DNA from: Bradyrhizobium sp. CCBAU 53421
GTDB lineage: Bacteria > Pseudomonadota > Alphaproteobacteria > Rhizobiales > Xanthobacteraceae
Reading direction: 5' to 3'
Assembly (NCBI RefSeq): GCF_015291625.1
Contig: NZ_CP030047.1
Coordinates: 3,782,001 to 3,846,000 of the forward strand
DNA length: 64,000 bases
Shown: positions 41,293 through 50,616 of the stretch, in pieces
Layout: the number at the start of each line of letters is the position of its first letter
How positions within the stretch are numbered: position 1 is the first letter of the stretch
Position numbers and translations under genes: made by a program
Notes under the pieces: generated by a model
Told to the model about the DNA's origin: nothing
Seen by the model: only the letters and a program-made list of their open reading frames with translations
The model's database searches: none

Positions 41293-42366
41293 ATGGCCGA
41301 CGATACCGACGACAAAACAGAAGACCCTACGCAAAAACGTCTCGACGAAGCCCTTGAGAAAGGCGACGTCGTCAAGAGCCAGGAGGTCAACACCTGGTTC
41401 GTCATCGCCGGCGCAACGCTGGTGCTGTCGACTTTCTCGGGCTCGATCGGTGGCGGCATCTTGATGCCGCTGCGCAACCTGATCGCCAATTCATGGATGA
41501 TCCGCACCGACGGGGCCGGCCTGCTTCAACTGACCCAGACGCTCGGCTACGCCGTGGTCGCGGCGATCGGCGTGCCGTTCCTGATGCTGGCGCTGGCCGC
41601 GGTCGCGGGCAACATGATCCAGCATCAGCTGGTGTGGTCGGGCGAGCAGCTCAAGCCGAAATTCTCCAAGATCTCGCCGGCGGCCGGCTTCAAGCGGCTG
41701 TTCGGCAAGCAGGCGGTGGCGAACTTCCTGAAAGGCCTGTTCAAGCTGATCGCACTTGGCGTCGTGATGGTCATGGTGCTGTGGCCCGACCGGATGCGGA
41801 TGGAATCGTTTCTGCGGGTCGACCCGGCCGAGCTCCTGCCCGCCATCACCGGCATGACGGTGCACCTGATGGCGGCGGTGGTCGCCATCCTCGCCGCGGT
41901 CGCGATCGCCGACTACTTCTTCCAGTACCGGACCTGGTACGAGCGTCACAAGATGTCGCTGCAGGAGATGAAGGAGGAGTTCAAGCAGTCGGAAGGCGAT
42001 CCGCACGTCAAGGGCAGGATCAAGCAGTTGCGGGTGCAGCGCGCCAAGAAGCGCATGATGGCCCAGGTTCCGAAGGCCTCGGTGATCATCACCAACCCGA
42101 CCCACTATTCGGTGGCGCTGGCCTACGACCGCAGCATGTCGGCGCCGATCTGCGTCGCCAAGGGCGTCGACGTCCTCGCGTTCAGGATCAGGGAGATCGC
42201 CAAGGAGCACGACATTCCGATCGTGGAGAACGTGCCGCTGGCCCGGGCGCTCTATGCGACCGTCGACATCGACAAGGAAATCCCGGTCGAGCACTATCAT
42301 GCGGTTGCCGAAATCATCGGCTACGTGATGCGGCTGAGGCGGGGCCTGTCCGGCCTGCGCCAATAA
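41293..42366 (+). CDS. flhB: Flagellar export switch protein FlhB
   Basis: The product has 357 residues. The acidic N-terminus DDTDDKTEDPTQKRLDEALE, four transmembrane segments and the autocleavage motif NPTH at 268-271 (VIITNPTHYSVALAYDR) are present. The C-terminal HDIPIVENVPLARALYATVD is typical. FlhB changes export specificity after cleavage between Asn and Pro. Last gene of the flgB operon; cckA-like follows 129 bp on. Confidence 0.97.
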   Translation: MADDTDDKTEDPTQKRLDEALEKGDVVKSQEVNTWFVIAGATLVLSTFSGSIGGGILMPLRNLIANSWMIRTDGAGLLQLTQTLGYAVVAAIGVPFLMLALAAVAGNMIQHQLVWSGEQLKPKFSKISPAAGFKRLFGKQAVANFLKGLFKLIALGVVMVMVLWPDRMRMESFLRVDPAELLPAITGMTVHLMAAVVAILAAVAIADYFFQYRTWYERHKMSLQEMKEEFKQSEGDPHVKGRIKQLRVQRAKKRMMAQVPKASVIITNPTHYSVALAYDRSMSAPICVAKGVDVLAFRIREIAKEHDIPIVENVPLARALYATVDIDKEIPVEHYHAVAEIIGYVMRLRRGLSGLRQ

Positions 42367-42495
42367 GGGGCGGAAAACCGCTTGAAATGCGCGTAATTTG
42401 CGAATTAGCGGCCTGATGGACTTGCGTTTTCGGGTCCGATTCAGGCACTCAGGGGTGAGGTGGCCGGCCGGTCGCCTTCGTGATGCAGACGAGCC

Positions 42496-45093
42496 ATGTC
42501 TCTCCAGATGACCGCCGATAGCAACGATCCTCCCGCGACCGAGCCGTTCGTGGCTCACGGGCCAGCGCGGCGGAGCGGCAGCATCCTGCTGGTGCTCCTG
42601 ATCGCCACCGGCATCGTCGCGGTGGCGGTCTGGCTCATGACAATCGGCCGGACCCAGGCGCAGCCCTATATCCTCTTCGTGCTGGCGCTGCTCGCCACCG
42701 TCGGGCTGTTCAACCTGTTCGCCCTTGCCGCCGGCATCATCCGCTTCTCCGACCGCGCCACCGACGATCCGGTGATGGCGCGGATCGCCGACCAGGCCCA
42801 GGAAGGGCTCGTCGTCACCGACTCCCGCGGCCACGTGGTCTATTCCAACGCCGCCTATCTCACGCTGACCGGCGCGGCGGGTCCGCAGGACGTCCGTCCG
42901 GTCGAGCGGGTCTTCATCGGCAACCCCGACGTCTCCGAGGCGGTGTTCCGCCTCCTGAAGGCGGCGCGCGAGGGCAAGCGCCAGCAGGAGGAGGTCCGCA
43001 TTGCCGGCCATGAGGCCGGGCAAGGTGGCGGACAGGGCCGCTGGCTGCGCCTGCGGGTACGCCCGCTCGGCGAAGGCAAGCGCGACGCGAAATATGCCGT
43101 GTGGTCGATCGCCGACGTCACCCGCGACCGCGAGCGCCAGGAAGACGTGTTCCAGGAGCTGCGGCACGCGATCGAATATCTCGATCATGCGCCATGCGGC
43201 TTCTTCTCGGTCAATCCGGCCGGCGAGATCGCCTATGTCAACGCGACGCTCGCCAACTGGCTGGACTACGACCTCGCCGAGATCGGCTCGGGGGGCCTGA
43301 AGCTGACCGACATCGTTTCGGGCGACGGCGCGGCGCTCTTGACCTCGATCGCTGCGGTGCCCGGCGAGGTCAAGACCGAGGTGTTCGACATCGACCTGCG
43401 CATGCGCGGCGGCAAGACCGTGCCGGTGCGGCTCTATCACAAGCTCGCCTTCGGCGCCGACGGCGCCGCGGGCGCCTCGCGCACGCTGGTGATCAGCCGT
43501 GCCCGCGACGAGCATTCCGATCCGGAGCGCGCCGCCGAGGTGCGCTTCATGCGCTTCTTCGATCATACGCCGATGGCGATCGCGACCGTCGATCGCGGCG
43601 GCAACGTGGTCGGCGCCAATGCGCGCTATGCCAAGCTGGCGCAGGGGCTGAACGGCGACGGCGGTGCGGCCAAGTCGATCTTCCGTGCGGTCAATCCGCG
43701 CGACCGTGGCCTTCTGATCGCCGCGATCAACCAGGCTGCCGAGGGCCAGGGCGACATCGCGCCGGTCGAGGTGATGCTCGACGGCGCGAAGGAGCGCTTC
43801 GCCCAGTTCTTCGTCACGACGGTGGAGAAGGACGAGCGCGACGCTGAGACCGCGATCGTCTACATGCTCGAGACCACCGAGCGGCGCGCGCTTGAGAACC
43901 AGATCAACCAGTCGCAGAAGATGGAGATGGTCGGCCAGCTCGCCGGCGGCATCGCGCACGATTTCAACAACGTGCTGTCGGCCATCATGATGGCCAACGA
44001 CTTCCTGCTGAACGCGCACAAGCCGACCGACCCGTCGTTCCAGGACATCATGCAGATCAAGCAGAACGCCACCCGCGCCGCGACGCTGGTGCGGCAGCTG
44101 CTTGCGTTCTCGCGCCGCCAGACGCTGCGGCCGCAGGTGCTCGATCTCGGCGATGCGCTGTCGGACCTCACCATGCTGCTGCGCCGCCTGATCGGCGAGA
44201 AGGTCAAGCTCGACCTCGTGCATGGCCGCGATCTGTGGCCGGTGAAGGTCGACGTCTCGCAGTTCGAACAGGTGGTGGTCAATCTCGCGGTCAACGCGCG
44301 TGACGCGATGCCGGACGGCGGCAAGCTGATCATCCGCACCGCCAACGTGCCGACCGAGGAAGCGGCCCAGCTCGCCAACAAGGGCATGCCGGCGGCGGAC
44401 TATGTGAAGATCGAGATTTCGGACACCGGCACCGGCATTCCGCACGAGATCATCGACAAGATCTTCGAGCCGTTCTTCTCGACCAAGGAAGTCGGCAAGG
44501 GCACCGGCCTCGGCCTGTCCACGGTCTACGGCATCGTCAAGCAGACCGGCGGCTTCGTCTATGTCGATTCCGTGCCGGGCAGCGGCACCACGTTCCGGAT
44601 CTATCTGCCGCGGCATCGCCAGGAGCAGGAGGTTGCACCGGAGGCGCATGCCGGCAACGGCGCGGCCAAGGAAACCGCAGCCGCCGCGGAAGCCGCCAAG
44701 CCGAAGCCGGATCTCACCGGGCAGGGCACCATCCTGCTGGTCGAGGACGAGGACGGCCTGCGCTCGCTCAATGCGCGCGGCCTGCGCTCGCGCGGCTACA
44801 GCGTGATCGAGGCGGCCAACGGCGTCGAGGCGCTGGAGGCGTTCGAGGAGAAGAATGGCGCCGTCGATCTCGTCGTCTCCGACGTCGTGATGCCGGAGAT
44901 GGACGGGCCGACGCTGCTGAAGGAAATGCGCAGCCGCAATGCAGAGCTGAAGATCATCTTCGTCTCCGGCTATGCCGAGGATGCCTTCGAGAAGAGCCTG
45001 CCGGAGAACCAGCAATTCGCGTTCCTGCCGAAGCCGTTCACGCTGACGCAGCTGGTCGCCGCGGTGAAGGAAACCATGACGGCGGCGAACTAG
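42496..45093 (+). CDS. cckA: CckA-type hybrid histidine kinase
   Basis: The product has 865 residues. Two transmembrane helices (about 28-48 and 57-80) are followed by PAS-like segments (about 97-215, 222-330 and 345-460). The dimerisation domain has [20 protein letters not shown], with phospho-acceptor H488, then an ATPase domain ([17 protein letters not shown] as N box, [10 protein letters not shown] and [18 protein letters not shown] as G boxes), and a receiver domain with D796 ([11 protein letters not shown]). This matches CckA, which drives ChpT, CtrA and CpdR phosphorylation in alphaproteobacteria. It lies beside flagellar genes that carry CtrA-type boxes. Confidence 0.93.
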   Translation: MSLQMTADSNDPPATEPFVAHGPARRSGSILLVLLIATGIVAVAVWLMTIGRTQAQPYILFVLALLATVGLFNLFALAAGIIRFSDRATDDPVMARIADQAQEGLVVTDSRGHVVYSNAAYLTLTGAAGPQDVRPVERVFIGNPDVSEAVFRLLKAAREGKRQQEEVRIAGHEAGQGGGQGRWLRLRVRPLGEGKRDAKYAVWSIADVTRDRERQEDVFQELRHAIEYLDHAPCGFFSVNPAGEIAYVNATLANWLDYDLAEIGSGGLKLTDIVSGDGAALLTSIAAVPGEVKTEVFDIDLRMRGGKTVPVRLYHKLAFGADGAAGASRTLVISRARDEHSDPERAAEVRFMRFFDHTPMAIATVDRGGNVVGANARYAKLAQGLNGDGGAAKSIFRAVNPRDRGLLIAAINQAAEGQGDIAPVEVMLDGAKERFAQFFVTTVEKDERDAETAIVYMLETTERRALENQINQSQKMEMVGQLAGGIAHDFNNVLSAIMMANDFLLNAHKPTDPSFQDIMQIKQNATRAATLVRQLLAFSRRQTLRPQVLDLGDALSDLTMLLRRLIGEKVKLDLVHGRDLWPVKVDVSQFEQVVVNLAVNARDAMPDGGKLIIRTANVPTEEAAQLANKGMPAADYVKIEISDTGTGIPHEIIDKIFEPFFSTKEVGKGTGLGLSTVYGIVKQTGGFVYVDSVPGSGTTFRIYLPRHRQEQEVAPEAHAGNGAAKETAAAAEAAKPKPDLTGQGTILLVEDEDGLRSLNARGLRSRGYSVIEAANGVEALEAFEEKNGAVDLVVSDVVMPEMDGPTLLKEMRSRNAELKIIFVSGYAEDAFEKSLPENQQFAFLPKPFTLTQLVAAVKETMTAAN

Positions 45094-45335
45094 TCGGTTG
45101 CCACGGCAAGTGTCTTCCCATCTCGCAAGTGCGAGGTGAAATTCCGTTGCAACTGCGGTTGAAACCGGGCCTCATCCCGCGCTAGGACGCACCGTCGCGT
45201 CCACAAGGCCCATAGTGTCACATCGCCGCGACCGAGGGCCGCAGCCGCGGTTCCCGTTTCCCGCTTCACTTTTGTCAGGCCCTGCCCATCTTAGGGGCGT
45301 TTCCCCATGCCGGGGAATCCTTTGAGGAAACCAAC

Positions 45336-46295
45336 ATGAATTTCTCGCAACGCACGCGTGGAATTGTCCGGGCGATCGCCGTCGCGATGGCGCTGGCGCT
45401 GCCCGTGATGATGACCGTCTCGGCGGCCGACGCCCGCGTCGGCGGCGGCGGCTCGCGCGGCTCGCGGACATTCTCCGCGCCGCCCTCGACCAACACCGCG
45501 CCGGGCTCGGTGGCGCCGATGAACCGTACTTTCAGCCAGCCCGGCAGCCCCAGCATGGGCTCGCCGGCGGCAGCGAATTCCGGTGGCCTGTTCGGTCGCG
45601 GCGGAATGGGACGCGGCCTGCTCGGCGGCCTGGCCGCGGGCTTCCTCGGCGCCGGCCTGTTCGGCATGCTGTTCGGCGGCGGCTTGTTCTCGGGCCTCGG
45701 CGGCCTGTCGTCGATGCTCGGCCTGCTGCTGCAGATCGGCCTGATCGTGCTCGTGGTCCGGCTCGCGATGTCGTGGTGGCAGCGCCGCAATGCGCCGGCC
45801 GCCGCCTACGCGGGTGGCCCCGACGTCGGCCCCGGTCCGCAGGCGAACGCCCGTTCCGGCTTCGGGTTTGGCCTCGGCGGCGGATCGAACGCGCCGGTCG
45901 AGATTGCGCCTGGCGACTACGAGACGTTCGAGCGCCTGCTCGGCGACATCCAGACCGCGTGGTCGAACGAGGACATCGCCAAGCTGCACACGCTCGCGAC
46001 GCCGGAGATGGTGTCGTACTTCTCGAAGGATCTCGAGGAGAACAAGGCGCGCAACGTCACCAACAAGGTGACCAATGTGAAGCTGTTGCAAGGCGATCTG
46101 GCGGAAGCCTGGCGCGAAGGCGACAGCGAATATGCGACGGTCGCGATGCGCTACTCGCTGGTCGACACCATGCTGGAGCGCGGCACCGGCCGTCAGGTCA
46201 GCGGCGGGCAACCGGAGGAGGTCACCGAGGTCTGGACCTTCGTGCGCCAGCGCGGCGGCAATTGGGAACTCTCGGCGATCCAGCAGACCAACTGA
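45336..46295 (+). CDS. Tim44-like domain membrane protein
   Basis: The product has 319 residues. The signal region (AIAVAMALALPVMMTVSAAD) is followed by a Gly/Ser-rich stretch (GGGLFSGLGGLSSMLGLLLQ), a transmembrane helix, and a C-terminal Tim44-like/TIM21-type domain (about 188-319) with APGDYETFERLLGDIQTAWS, then VWTFVRQRGGNWELSAIQQT. GGAGG-like sequence is weak, but the start matches the signal peptide. Bacterial proteins of this kind are inner-membrane proteins of uncertain function. A terminator follows. Confidence 0.85.
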   Translation: MNFSQRTRGIVRAIAVAMALALPVMMTVSAADARVGGGGSRGSRTFSAPPSTNTAPGSVAPMNRTFSQPGSPSMGSPAAANSGGLFGRGGMGRGLLGGLAAGFLGAGLFGMLFGGGLFSGLGGLSSMLGLLLQIGLIVLVVRLAMSWWQRRNAPAAAYAGGPDVGPGPQANARSGFGFGLGGGSNAPVEIAPGDYETFERLLGDIQTAWSNEDIAKLHTLATPEMVSYFSKDLEENKARNVTNKVTNVKLLQGDLAEAWREGDSEYATVAMRYSLVDTMLERGTGRQVSGGQPEEVTEVWTFVRQRGGNWELSAIQQTN

Positions 46296-46322
46296 TCGAC
46301 TGCCTGAGATGACGAGTACAAG

Positions 46323-46354
46323 GCGCCGCGGCATCGTCCGCGGCGCTTTTGTTT
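46323..46354 (+). terminator. Rho-independent terminator after the Tim44-like gene
   Basis: GCGCCGCGG (46323-46331), a 6-nt loop, and CCGCGGCGC (46338-46346) form a perfect 9-bp stem followed by TTTTGTTT. It lies 28 bp past the stop codon. Confidence 0.85.
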
Positions 46355-46445
46355 GTGCGCGTTATTGACGTGCCGCGGCGCCGGAATATCCGGACCGGCT
46401 GCGGGTTGATGTCAGCGGACCAAGAACAACCATGGGAGGATCAAG

Positions 46446-47123
46446 ATGAAGATCATTGCGCATATCGCGGTTCCCGCCTGTCTTGCATTCGTCGTCATGG
46501 CCGCGCCGCCGGCAACGGCGCAGACCGCCGACACCGGCTTCTTCGTCACCAGCAACGGCATCGGCAATGGCGGCAATCTCGGCGGCCTCGCCGGCGCCGA
46601 CAATCATTGCCAGACCCTGGCGCAAGCCGCGGGCTTCGGCGCGCCGAAGACGTGGCGCGCCTATCTCTCGACCCAGGCGGCCGACGGCAAGGTAGCGGTG
46701 AACGCGCGCGATCGCATTGGCAACGGCCCGTGGAAGAATGTGAAGGGCGTCGTGGTCGCCAAGGACGTCGCCGACCTGCACAGCGCCGGCAACAATCTCA
46801 CCAAGCAGACCGCCCTGTCCGAGAAGGGCGAGGTCGTCAACGGTGCCGGCGACACGCCGAACCGCCACGACGTGCTGACGGGATCGCAAGCCGACGGTAC
46901 CGCGTTTGCGGCCGGCGAGGACCGCACCTGCAAGAACTGGACAAGCAGCACACAAGGCGCCGCGATGGTCGGGCATTTCGACCGCAAGGGCCTGCGCGAC
47001 GACGAGCCGTCGAAATCCTGGAACACGTCGCATCCCTCGCGCGGTCCTGACGGCGGCTGCTCGCAGGCCGATCTGAAGAGCACCGGCGGCGACGGCCTGC
47101 TGTACTGCTTCGCGGCGAATTGA
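46446..47123 (+). CDS. Secreted lectin-like protein
   Basis: The product has 225 residues. A signal peptide (1-25, ending ATAQ) is followed by a domain with GFFVTSNGIGNGGNLGGLAG, then ADNHCQTLAQAAGFG and WRAYLS. Near the C-terminus, GEDRTCKNWTSSTQGAAMVG and CSQADLKSTGGDGLLYCFAA recall the collagen XV/XVIII-type or C-type-lectin-like fold in bacterial secreted proteins. Cysteines could form two disulfides. GGGAGG precedes the ATG. A role in surface interaction is an inference. Confidence 0.75.
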   Translation: MKIIAHIAVPACLAFVVMAAPPATAQTADTGFFVTSNGIGNGGNLGGLAGADNHCQTLAQAAGFGAPKTWRAYLSTQAADGKVAVNARDRIGNGPWKNVKGVVVAKDVADLHSAGNNLTKQTALSEKGEVVNGAGDTPNRHDVLTGSQADGTAFAAGEDRTCKNWTSSTQGAAMVGHFDRKGLRDDEPSKSWNTSHPSRGPDGGCSQADLKSTGGDGLLYCFAAN

Positions 47124-47151
47124 GGCGACGGAGGCGCGCGTGCGAATTTGT

Positions 47152-47303
47152 CGTCATTGCGAGGAGCTCGCGACAAAATTGCAGAGCAATTTTGCGCTGA
47201 AGCGACGAAGCAATCCATCTTTCCGCAAATGCGGCGCGGTGGATTGCTTCGCGGAGCCTGTCATCGGGCGGCGCTTCGCGCCGACCCGTTGGCTCGCAAT
47301 CAC
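47152..47303. repeat. CGTCATTGCGAG / GAAGCAATCCA element (copy 2, with insertion)
   Basis: The left half CGTCATTGCGAGGAGCTCGC carries an inserted ACAAAATTGCAGAGCAATTTTG hairpin segment (a partial ATTGC inverted repeat) before GAAGCGACGAAGCAATCCA. The right half is GGATTGCTTCGCGGAGCCTG then GGCTCGCAATCACGG. It fills the gap between the lectin-like and DUF3606 genes. Confidence 0.75.
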
Positions 47304-47371
47304 GGGGATAGAGCAGCGTGCGGAAATCCTCGTCGTTGTCCGACGACCTATCAGCCGCCGCCTCTCATCGC

Positions 47372-47779
47372 TCAGCTCTTCTTGCGCTTACCGGCCTTCT
47401 TGGCGGTCTTCTTCGCAGCCTTCTTTTTCTTCGCGGTTTTCTTCTTCGCCGCGAAGTAGGCCTCGACCTTCTTCGAGGAATGTCCGACCTCGCCCACCGC
47501 GGCCTTGAGGCGGGCAGGGGTCACCTTGAACTTCTTCGACCAGTAGCGGACCTCGTAGGGCTCGCTGATCGCGATCCGCGCGCGGTCGGCAGCCATGTGC
47601 CGCTGCTCCTTGAAATGGGCTTCCACCTTCTTGGCGGAATGCCCGACCTTCTTGACGGCGGCCTTGAGCTTTGCCGGCGTGACCTTGAACTTCTTGGACC
47701 AGTACGCAACTTCGTAGGGCTCGCTCAACGCGATCAGAGCGCGATCCTGCGCGCCCCGCTTCTTCTTGTTGTCCGCCAT
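47372..47779 (-). CDS. Tandem DUF3606-domain protein with lysine-rich tail
   Basis: The product has 135 residues. Two homologous units: QDRALIALSEPYEVAYWSKK...FKVTPAKLKAAVKKVGHSAKKVE (about 10-58) and ADRARIAISEPYEVRYWSKK...FKVTPARLKAAVGEVGHSSKKVE (about 63-111). The tail AAKKKTAKKKKAAKKTAKKA is basic and may bind nucleic acid. Single DUF3606 domains are usual, so this is an internal duplication. ATG 47779 (MADNKKKRGAQDR) has AAGGA upstream. Function unknown. Confidence 0.85.
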   Translation of the reverse strand: MADNKKKRGAQDRALIALSEPYEVAYWSKKFKVTPAKLKAAVKKVGHSAKKVEAHFKEQRHMAADRARIAISEPYEVRYWSKKFKVTPARLKAAVGEVGHSSKKVEAYFAAKKKTAKKKKAAKKTAKKAGKRKKS

Positions 47780-47932
47780 CAGTTGATCCTTCATCGAAGA
47801 CTCGAGGCTGGAACCTTAGCAGTCTCTGTGTGGTTCGGACAGGCACACCGCGTGCAGTGGACGATCTGATCGCGGCGCGGCTACGATCGCCATGAAGCAA
47901 AGCGATGCGGTGAAGTTTTTGGAGGTAAGTGC

Positions 47933-48640
47933 ATGCACTATCAGCTCTACTACTGGCCGATGATCCAGGGCCGCGGAGAATATGTCCGCCTCGCGCTCGA
48001 GGATGCGGGCGCTGAATATACCGATGTCGCGCGCGGCAAGGGCGGCACCGGCGCCATGATGAAGATGATGGATGCGCACAAGGGCACGCCGCCGTTTGCG
48101 CCGCCGTTCCTCAAGGCGGGCCAGCTCGTGATCGGGCAAACCGCCAACATCCTGCTCTATCTCGGCGCCCGCCATGGCCTGGCGCCGAAGGCGGAAGGCG
48201 GAAAGCTCTGGGTGCACGAGTTGCAGCTGACGATTGCAGACCTCGTGCTGGAGATTCACGACACCCATCATCCGCTCGGGCCGTCGCTGTATTACGAGGA
48301 CCAGAAGGCGCCGGCGAAGAAGCGCACGGAAGAGTTCTGGAAATCGCGGGTGCCGAAATATCTCGGCTATTTCGAGGGTCTCGTTGCGGCGAACGGCGGC
48401 GCCTTCGTCACCGGCCGCCGGCTGACCTACGCCGATTTGTCGCTGTTCCAGATCGTGGAAGGCCTGCGCTACGCCTTTCCGAAGCGCATGGCAGCCTTCG
48501 AGAAGAAGGTTCCGCGCCTGATCGCGCTGCGCGATCGCGTCGCCGAGCGTCCGAACATCAAGGCGTATCTCGCCAGCGCGCGGCGGATTCCGTTCAACGA
48601 GGAGGGGATCTTCCGGCGCTACAAGGCGCTGGATTTGTGA
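47933..48640 (+). CDS. Glutathione S-transferase family protein
   Basis: The product has 235 residues. The thioredoxin-like N-terminus is YQLYYWPMIQGRGEYVRLAL, with the PP motif (GTPPFAPPFLKA, where the cis-Pro would sit) and QTANILLYLG, the Ser/Thr-containing G-site. The helical C-terminal domain includes VTGRRLTYADLSLFQIVEGL (N-capping Asp). GGAGG precedes the ATG. The substrate is unknown. It is the sigma/plant-like type with an N-terminal Tyr candidate. Confidence 0.88.
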   Translation: MHYQLYYWPMIQGRGEYVRLALEDAGAEYTDVARGKGGTGAMMKMMDAHKGTPPFAPPFLKAGQLVIGQTANILLYLGARHGLAPKAEGGKLWVHELQLTIADLVLEIHDTHHPLGPSLYYEDQKAPAKKRTEEFWKSRVPKYLGYFEGLVAANGGAFVTGRRLTYADLSLFQIVEGLRYAFPKRMAAFEKKVPRLIALRDRVAERPNIKAYLASARRIPFNEEGIFRRYKALDL

Positions 48641-48646
48641 TCGCAG

Positions 48647-49006
48647 TCACCGGTTCCGTCCATCCACCGGCGTCATCGCGATCTTCGACAGATCGATGCC
48701 GTCGATGCAGCTGACATTGAGCGCCACGATGTCGGTGCCATCGGGCTTCTTGCCACGCGCGAACACGTCGACGCCGCAGTCGACGCAGAGCTGGTGGCGG
48801 ATCGCATGGCGGTTAAAGAGATATTCTTTCAAATTCTCGGCGCCGGCGCGAAGCTGGAAGCTCGACGGCGGCATGAACACGAAGTGCAGGCCCTTCTTGG
48901 TGCAGATCGAGCAGTTGCAGGCGGTGACCATCGCCATGTCGGTGGTGCATTCGAAGCGCACCTGGCCGCAATGACAGCCGCCGGTGTAGGTCTTGCTCTC
49001 AGCCAT
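48647..49006 (-). CDS. GFA-family (CENP-V/Gfa) zinc protein
   Basis: The product has 119 residues. Zinc-binding cysteines in GGCHCGQVRFEC, then ACNCSICTKKG and CVDCGVDVFARGKK match the glutathione-dependent formaldehyde-activating family. Most members are not proven to act on formaldehyde. Convergent with the GST gene, 6 bp away. Confidence 0.92.
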   Translation of the reverse strand: MAESKTYTGGCHCGQVRFECTTDMAMVTACNCSICTKKGLHFVFMPPSSFQLRAGAENLKEYLFNRHAIRHQLCVDCGVDVFARGKKPDGTDIVALNVSCIDGIDLSKIAMTPVDGRNR

Positions 49007-49015
49007 GATGGTTCC

Positions 49016-49690
49016 TCACCACAGTCCGGGCACGAGGCGATAGCGCACCCGTGCCGCATAATCGGCATAGCCTGATAGTCCCGCCACCAGCGTGCGCTCC
49101 TCAATCCGGGTGCGGAACGCGAACATCGCGAAGAACACCGGCACGAAGGCAAGGCCCCACCAGGAGCCGAGCGTCAGCGGCACGCCGATGAAGAACAGCA
49201 TCACGCTCGCATACATCGGATGGCGGACCAGCGCGTAGGGCCCGGTCGAGATCACGTGATGGTCGCGCTCGGTCTGCACCTTCACGACCGGGGCTGCGAA
49301 CGAATTGGTGCGGAACACCCACAGGATCAGCACGGTCGATAACAGATACAGCGCAAGGCCGAGCACGATCAGCGGCACGCCGGCATTGGCGCCGCCGAAG
49401 CGGCGATCGAGGCCCATCGCGACGAACCACAGCACGGCAATGACGAGGAACACCAGCATGAAGCGCTTGTCCTCGGCGGGCTGGCCCTCACGCGCGGTGA
49501 GCCGCATGCGCTCGGCCAGCAGGCCGGGATCGACCTTGGCAAGCCACAGCCCGCAGGCCGGGCCGATCAGCGCAGAGGCGATCAGGTAGGCCCACGCGCC
49601 GGGCCAGTGCAGCGTGCCGGCAAAGGCAAACAGCAGCGCGGCCATGGCGATGACGAAGAAAGTATTCTGCAGCAGGAGCTTTGCGATCAT
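49016..49690 (-). CDS. ICMT/PEMT-like membrane methyltransferase
   Basis: The product has 224 residues with about five hydrophobic segments. The cofactor region near the C-terminus is HHVISTGPYALVRHPMYASV, then FRTRIEERTLVAGLSGYADY, typical of the isoprenylcysteine carboxyl methyltransferase/phospholipid methyltransferase superfamily. It may methylate a lipid. In tandem with the GFA gene (9 bp apart). Confidence 0.85.
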   Translation of the reverse strand: MIAKLLLQNTFFVIAMAALLFAFAGTLHWPGAWAYLIASALIGPACGLWLAKVDPGLLAERMRLTAREGQPAEDKRFMLVFLVIAVLWFVAMGLDRRFGGANAGVPLIVLGLALYLLSTVLILWVFRTNSFAAPVVKVQTERDHHVISTGPYALVRHPMYASVMLFFIGVPLTLGSWWGLAFVPVFFAMFAFRTRIEERTLVAGLSGYADYAARVRYRLVPGLW

Positions 49691-49820
49691 GGGCGGCTCC
49701 GTGATTCCAGCCGCGATTATCGCACTGTTTTTCCGGCAAACATGCGACCGCAGTCATCAACTTTCGGAGCAGGCGAGGCGTTCCTGCGCCGCGACCGCGT
49801 CGTCCCTGCATTGACAAACG

Positions 49821-49838
49821 TATAAGCAATTGCTTATA
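49821..49838. promoter_or_regulatory. 18-bp perfect palindrome, ArsR operator candidate
   Basis: TATAAGCAATTGCTTATA is fully self-complementary and ends 7 bp before the ATG at 49846. It overlaps a possible -10 region. Confidence 0.65.
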
Positions 49839-49845
49839 TATTGGC

Positions 49846-50172
49846 ATGACCGCCGCCATGCAGTTGACCAACGTGCTCAAGACCCTCGCGGACCCGACGC
49901 GGCGGGCGGTGTTCGAGCGGATCATCCGGGAAGGCGAGATCGCCGCGACCGGGCTGGTGCAGGGCTCCAAGGTGTCGCAGCCCGCGGTGTCGCAGCATTT
50001 GCGCGCGCTGCGCGATGCCGGGCTCGTCGCCGAGCGGCGCGAGGGGCGGCACATCCATTACCGCGTCGCGCCGAAGGGGCTCGGCCCGCTGATCGACTGG
50101 CTCGGCCATTACGAGACGTTCTGGGCCGAGCGCTTCGCAAATCTGGAACGGCTGTTGAAGGAGAGTGAGTGA
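49846..50172 (+). CDS. ArsR-family regulator (copy 2)
   Basis: The product has 108 residues. NVLKTLADPTRRAVFERIIR, then GSKVSQPAVSQHLRALRDAG, then VAERREGRHIHYRVAPKGLG form the winged helix. No metal-binding cysteines. It resembles the regulator at 14474. ATG 49846 or 49858 (the first has the palindrome directly upstream). Its stop overlaps the next start region. Confidence 0.9.
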   Translation: MTAAMQLTNVLKTLADPTRRAVFERIIREGEIAATGLVQGSKVSQPAVSQHLRALRDAGLVAERREGRHIHYRVAPKGLGPLIDWLGHYETFWAERFANLERLLKESE

Positions 50173-50612
50173 TGAGTGAGACGCACGCGATCACGGTCGA
50201 GAAGGTGCTGCCTTATGCCGCCGACAAGATCTGGCGGACGCTGACCACGAGCGACTTGCTGATGAAATGGCTGATGCCGAACGATTTCCGGCCGAGCGTC
50301 GGACACCGCTTCAATTTCCGCACCAAGCCGATGGGCGATTGGGACGGCGTCGTGCATTGCGAGGTGCTGGATTGCGATCCGCCGCGCCTGCTGCGCTATT
50401 CCTGGAAGGGGGGCGCCGACAGCAATCCGCAATACGGCTCGAAACTCGACTCGGTCGTCACCTGGACGCTGACGCCGGTCGAGGCCGGCACGCATGTCCG
50501 CATGGTGCATGATGGCTTCGTGTTCCCCGGCAACCGCTTCGCGTTCGACATGATGAGCCCGGGCTGGGGCAAGATCGTCGATGCGATCGGGCGGGTCACC
50601 GCGGAGGCCTGA
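50172..50612 (+). CDS. SRPBCC (AHSA1-like) protein (copy 2)
   Basis: The product has 146 residues. ITVEKVLPYAADKIWRTLTT, then LLMKWLMPNDFRPSVGHRFN, then MVHDGFVFPGNRFAFDMMSP and GKIVDAIGRV fit the helix-grip fold. Begins at or just after the ArsR stop (GTGATG), so coupled. Paralogue of the gene at 14794. Confidence 0.88.
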   Translation: MSETHAITVEKVLPYAADKIWRTLTTSDLLMKWLMPNDFRPSVGHRFNFRTKPMGDWDGVVHCEVLDCDPPRLLRYSWKGGADSNPQYGSKLDSVVTWTLTPVEAGTHVRMVHDGFVFPGNRFAFDMMSPGWGKIVDAIGRVTAEA

Positions 50613-50616
50613 GCGA

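Noticed and set aside
41491..45015. 1174-codon open frame on the minus strand opposite flhB and cckA
   Set aside because: It is the antisense of two clear genes, caused by GC-rich third positions. The composition is Arg/His/Asp-rich and lacks domain motifs.
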